Source: Ferrimicrobium sp. (GTDB lineage Bacteria; Actinomycetota; Acidimicrobiia; Acidimicrobiales; Acidimicrobiaceae). From it: a stretch of 64,000 nucleotides of DNA. Below, one piece after another: positions 62,889 to 64,000 of the stretch (position 1 is the stretch's first letter; every line of letters begins with the position of its first letter). The DNA lies in assembly GCF_027319265.1 (NCBI RefSeq), contig NZ_DAHVNP010000031.1, forward strand, positions 186,001 to 250,000, written 5' to 3'. A program made the position numbers and the translations under genes. The notes beneath the pieces are model-generated. The model was not told the origin of the DNA and ran no database searches. It saw only the letters and a program-made list of their open reading frames with translations.

Positions 62889-63749
62889 TCAGCCATGTGG
62901 GTCTCGATCGCTATTGTGGTGACCCAGGGCGTCCATGAACACCTGAAGGTCGGGTCGACCACCATAGAAGAGTGCAAAAGCAATCCTCGCCTGGGCAGCT
63001 AGCATTGACCGTCCATCAAAAGCGCTGATTCCCAGGCGTCGAGCCGCTTGCATGAGAGGTGTCGTCGTTGGCTCATAGACCATGTCATAGACGAATTGGC
63101 ACCCTTTGAGCTCAGTAAGGTCGATCGGAGCCTGTCCCTCCGCTCCCGCACCCTTCATACCGACGATCGTTCCATTGATAACGAGGTCGACCGACAGCTC
63201 TCGCGTATCCTCGCAGATACCTACCGGACCCGTAAAGGATTCCACCAACAGCCGTGCCCGAACGGGGTTACGATTCGCGACCCAAACCTCGACGGCTCCG
63301 GCGGTGAGCATCGCGAAGACGGCGGCTCGCGCAGCACCGCCAGCCCCCAAGATCAGCACTCGTTGCCCCGATGGCTCGAAACCCACAATCGTCCGCAACG
63401 CCTCCAAGAGCCCAGGTGCATCGGTATTGTAACCGATCACAGAGCCCTGGGAAAACAGGACGGTATTGGCTGCGCCGATCGTGCGTACCTCATCGGTCAT
63501 CCGATCGAGGAGCGGCAGCACCTCTACCTTGAGTGGTGCTGTAAGGTTTGCACCTTGGAACCCAAGCACCTGCAGCGCTCGCAGGGTATCCTCGAGTTGA
63601 GAAGATGGGGTCCGAAAGGCAAGGTAGTTACCAGCGAGTCCGCTCCGGGCAAGAGCAGCGAGGTGAAGTCGAGGCGACAGACTCTGGGCGATCGGATCAC
63701 CGAGCACGCAGGCCAATGGCACACTCGGCTGGCTGAGCGCTGTACTCAC
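62889..63749 (-). CDS. aroE: Shikimate dehydrogenase
   Basis: 286 residues from GTG 63749. The substrate-binding motif is GDPIAQSLSPRLH. The catalytic lysine is in GANLTAPLKVEVLPLLD and the paired Asp in GYNTDAPGLLEAL. The NADP motif is LILGAGGAARAAVFA followed by ANRNPVRA. It reduces 3-dehydroshikimate to shikimate in aromatic amino acid synthesis. The start overlaps the mltG stop by two bases (GTGA), so the two genes are coupled, an order common in actinobacteria. Confidence 0.95.
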   Translation of the reverse strand: MSTALSQPSVPLACVLGDPIAQSLSPRLHLAALARSGLAGNYLAFRTPSSQLEDTLRALQVLGFQGANLTAPLKVEVLPLLDRMTDEVRTIGAANTVLFSQGSVIGYNTDAPGLLEALRTIVGFEPSGQRVLILGAGGAARAAVFAMLTAGAVEVWVANRNPVRARLLVESFTGPVGICEDTRELSVDLVINGTIVGMKGAGAEGQAPIDLTELKGCQFVYDMVYEPTTTPLMQAARRLGISAFDGRSMLAAQARIAFALFYGGRPDLQVFMDALGHHNSDRDPHG

Positions 63750-64000
63750 GACTGCTCTCCGTAACGCGCGATCGCCGCCTGCTGTTGTGCAAAGGTATCA
63801 TAAAACGACAGATGTCGGTGCCCCCGAAGGGCGACGAAGTACAGCCACGACCCCCGCGCTGGATGCAGAACGCTGGAGATGCCAGCAGCATCGACTGCTC
63901 CAATCGGTCCAGGAGGCAGACCTACATGGGTGTAGGTGTTATAGGCCGACGCATCTTGTAGCTGTGCGCCGGTGATAGGGTTCGAATAGTTGGCGGTCGC
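63746..64000 (-). CDS. mltG: Endolytic transglycosylase MltG, partial (N-terminus beyond window)
   Basis: Only the last 84 residues are present. They contain the family's C-terminal motif YNTYTHVGLPPGPIGAVDAA followed by WLYFVALRGHRHLSFYDTF. MltG cleaves nascent peptidoglycan strands in the periplasmic space and sets glycan length. The stop overlaps the aroE GTG start. Confidence 0.9.
   Translation of the reverse strand, partial: ATANYSNPITGAQLQDASAYNTYTHVGLPPGPIGAVDAAGISSVLHPARGSWLYFVALRGHRHLSFYDTFAQQQAAIARYGEQS

Noticed and set aside
63048-63764. 238-residue plus-strand frame opposite aroE
   Set aside because: aroE motifs are complete on the other strand; this frame is Arg/His-rich with no start signal.
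63940-63960. tRNA T-loop-like GGTTCGAAT
   Set aside because: It falls within mltG coding sequence and no cloverleaf can be drawn around it; no other tRNA candidates were found.

Overview
The window looks like a chromosomal segment of an acidophile-type actinobacterium, most likely class Acidimicrobiia (Ferrimicrobium/Acidimicrobium-like). This is inferred from gene content: a GarA-type FHA protein with a mycobacterial-style neighbourhood (gcvH-garA-ftsR plus a DUF151 gene), a B12-dependent ribonucleotide reductase as the only RNR seen, a type IV pilus ATPase/platform cluster beside mltG-aroE, and a membrane molybdo-oxidoreductase. Many starts are GTG/TTG, and several genes appear to be transcribed without a leader. 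No rRNA, tRNA or CRISPR array was found.

Layout. 1-19.6 kb is dense core genome: a partial CtaG-like gene, ccdA, a DUF151 nuclease gene, then a minus-strand operon pgsA-like > sugar nucleotidyltransferase/mutase fusion > gcvH > garA > ftsR. Divergent from it run gcvT, gcvPA and gcvPB (glycine cleavage), followed by a PsiE-like gene, an EamA transporter, pyruvate kinase, and a six-gene MoxR/DUF58/DUF4129 operon. 19.7-36.9 kb is accessory: lipoproteins, secreted and membrane-anchored proteins, a Clp-N-like membrane protein, a decayed IS3-type transposase, long non-coding stretches, and two secreted-protein genes interrupted only by in-frame amber codons. 36.9-42.1 kb holds a dihydrolipoamide dehydrogenase-like flavoprotein and nrdJ with a strong terminator hairpin.

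42.3-57.8 kb: a GT2 glycosyltransferase coupled to a YfhO-like membrane protein; a three-gene molybdenum enzyme operon (fused ferredoxin/NrfD subunit, catalytic subunit, TorD-like chaperone); a sugar-nucleotide epimerase divergent from a GtrA-family flippase-like gene; a persulfide dioxygenase/rhodanese protein; and an MFS transporter. 57.8-64 kb: pilC, pilT and pilB (minus strand), a doubtful plus-strand ORF, aroE, and the 3' end of mltG.

How the genes work together: the T, P and H proteins of glycine cleavage sit in two divergent units, and the solitary Lpd-like protein could supply L-protein activity. The GarA/FtsR pair suggests Ser/Thr-kinase control of carbon and nitrogen flux and of division. 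The glycosyltransferase, epimerase and GtrA genes point to envelope polysaccharide work. The Mo enzyme and the MBL-rhodanese protein would fit sulfur-compound metabolism, but this is inference.
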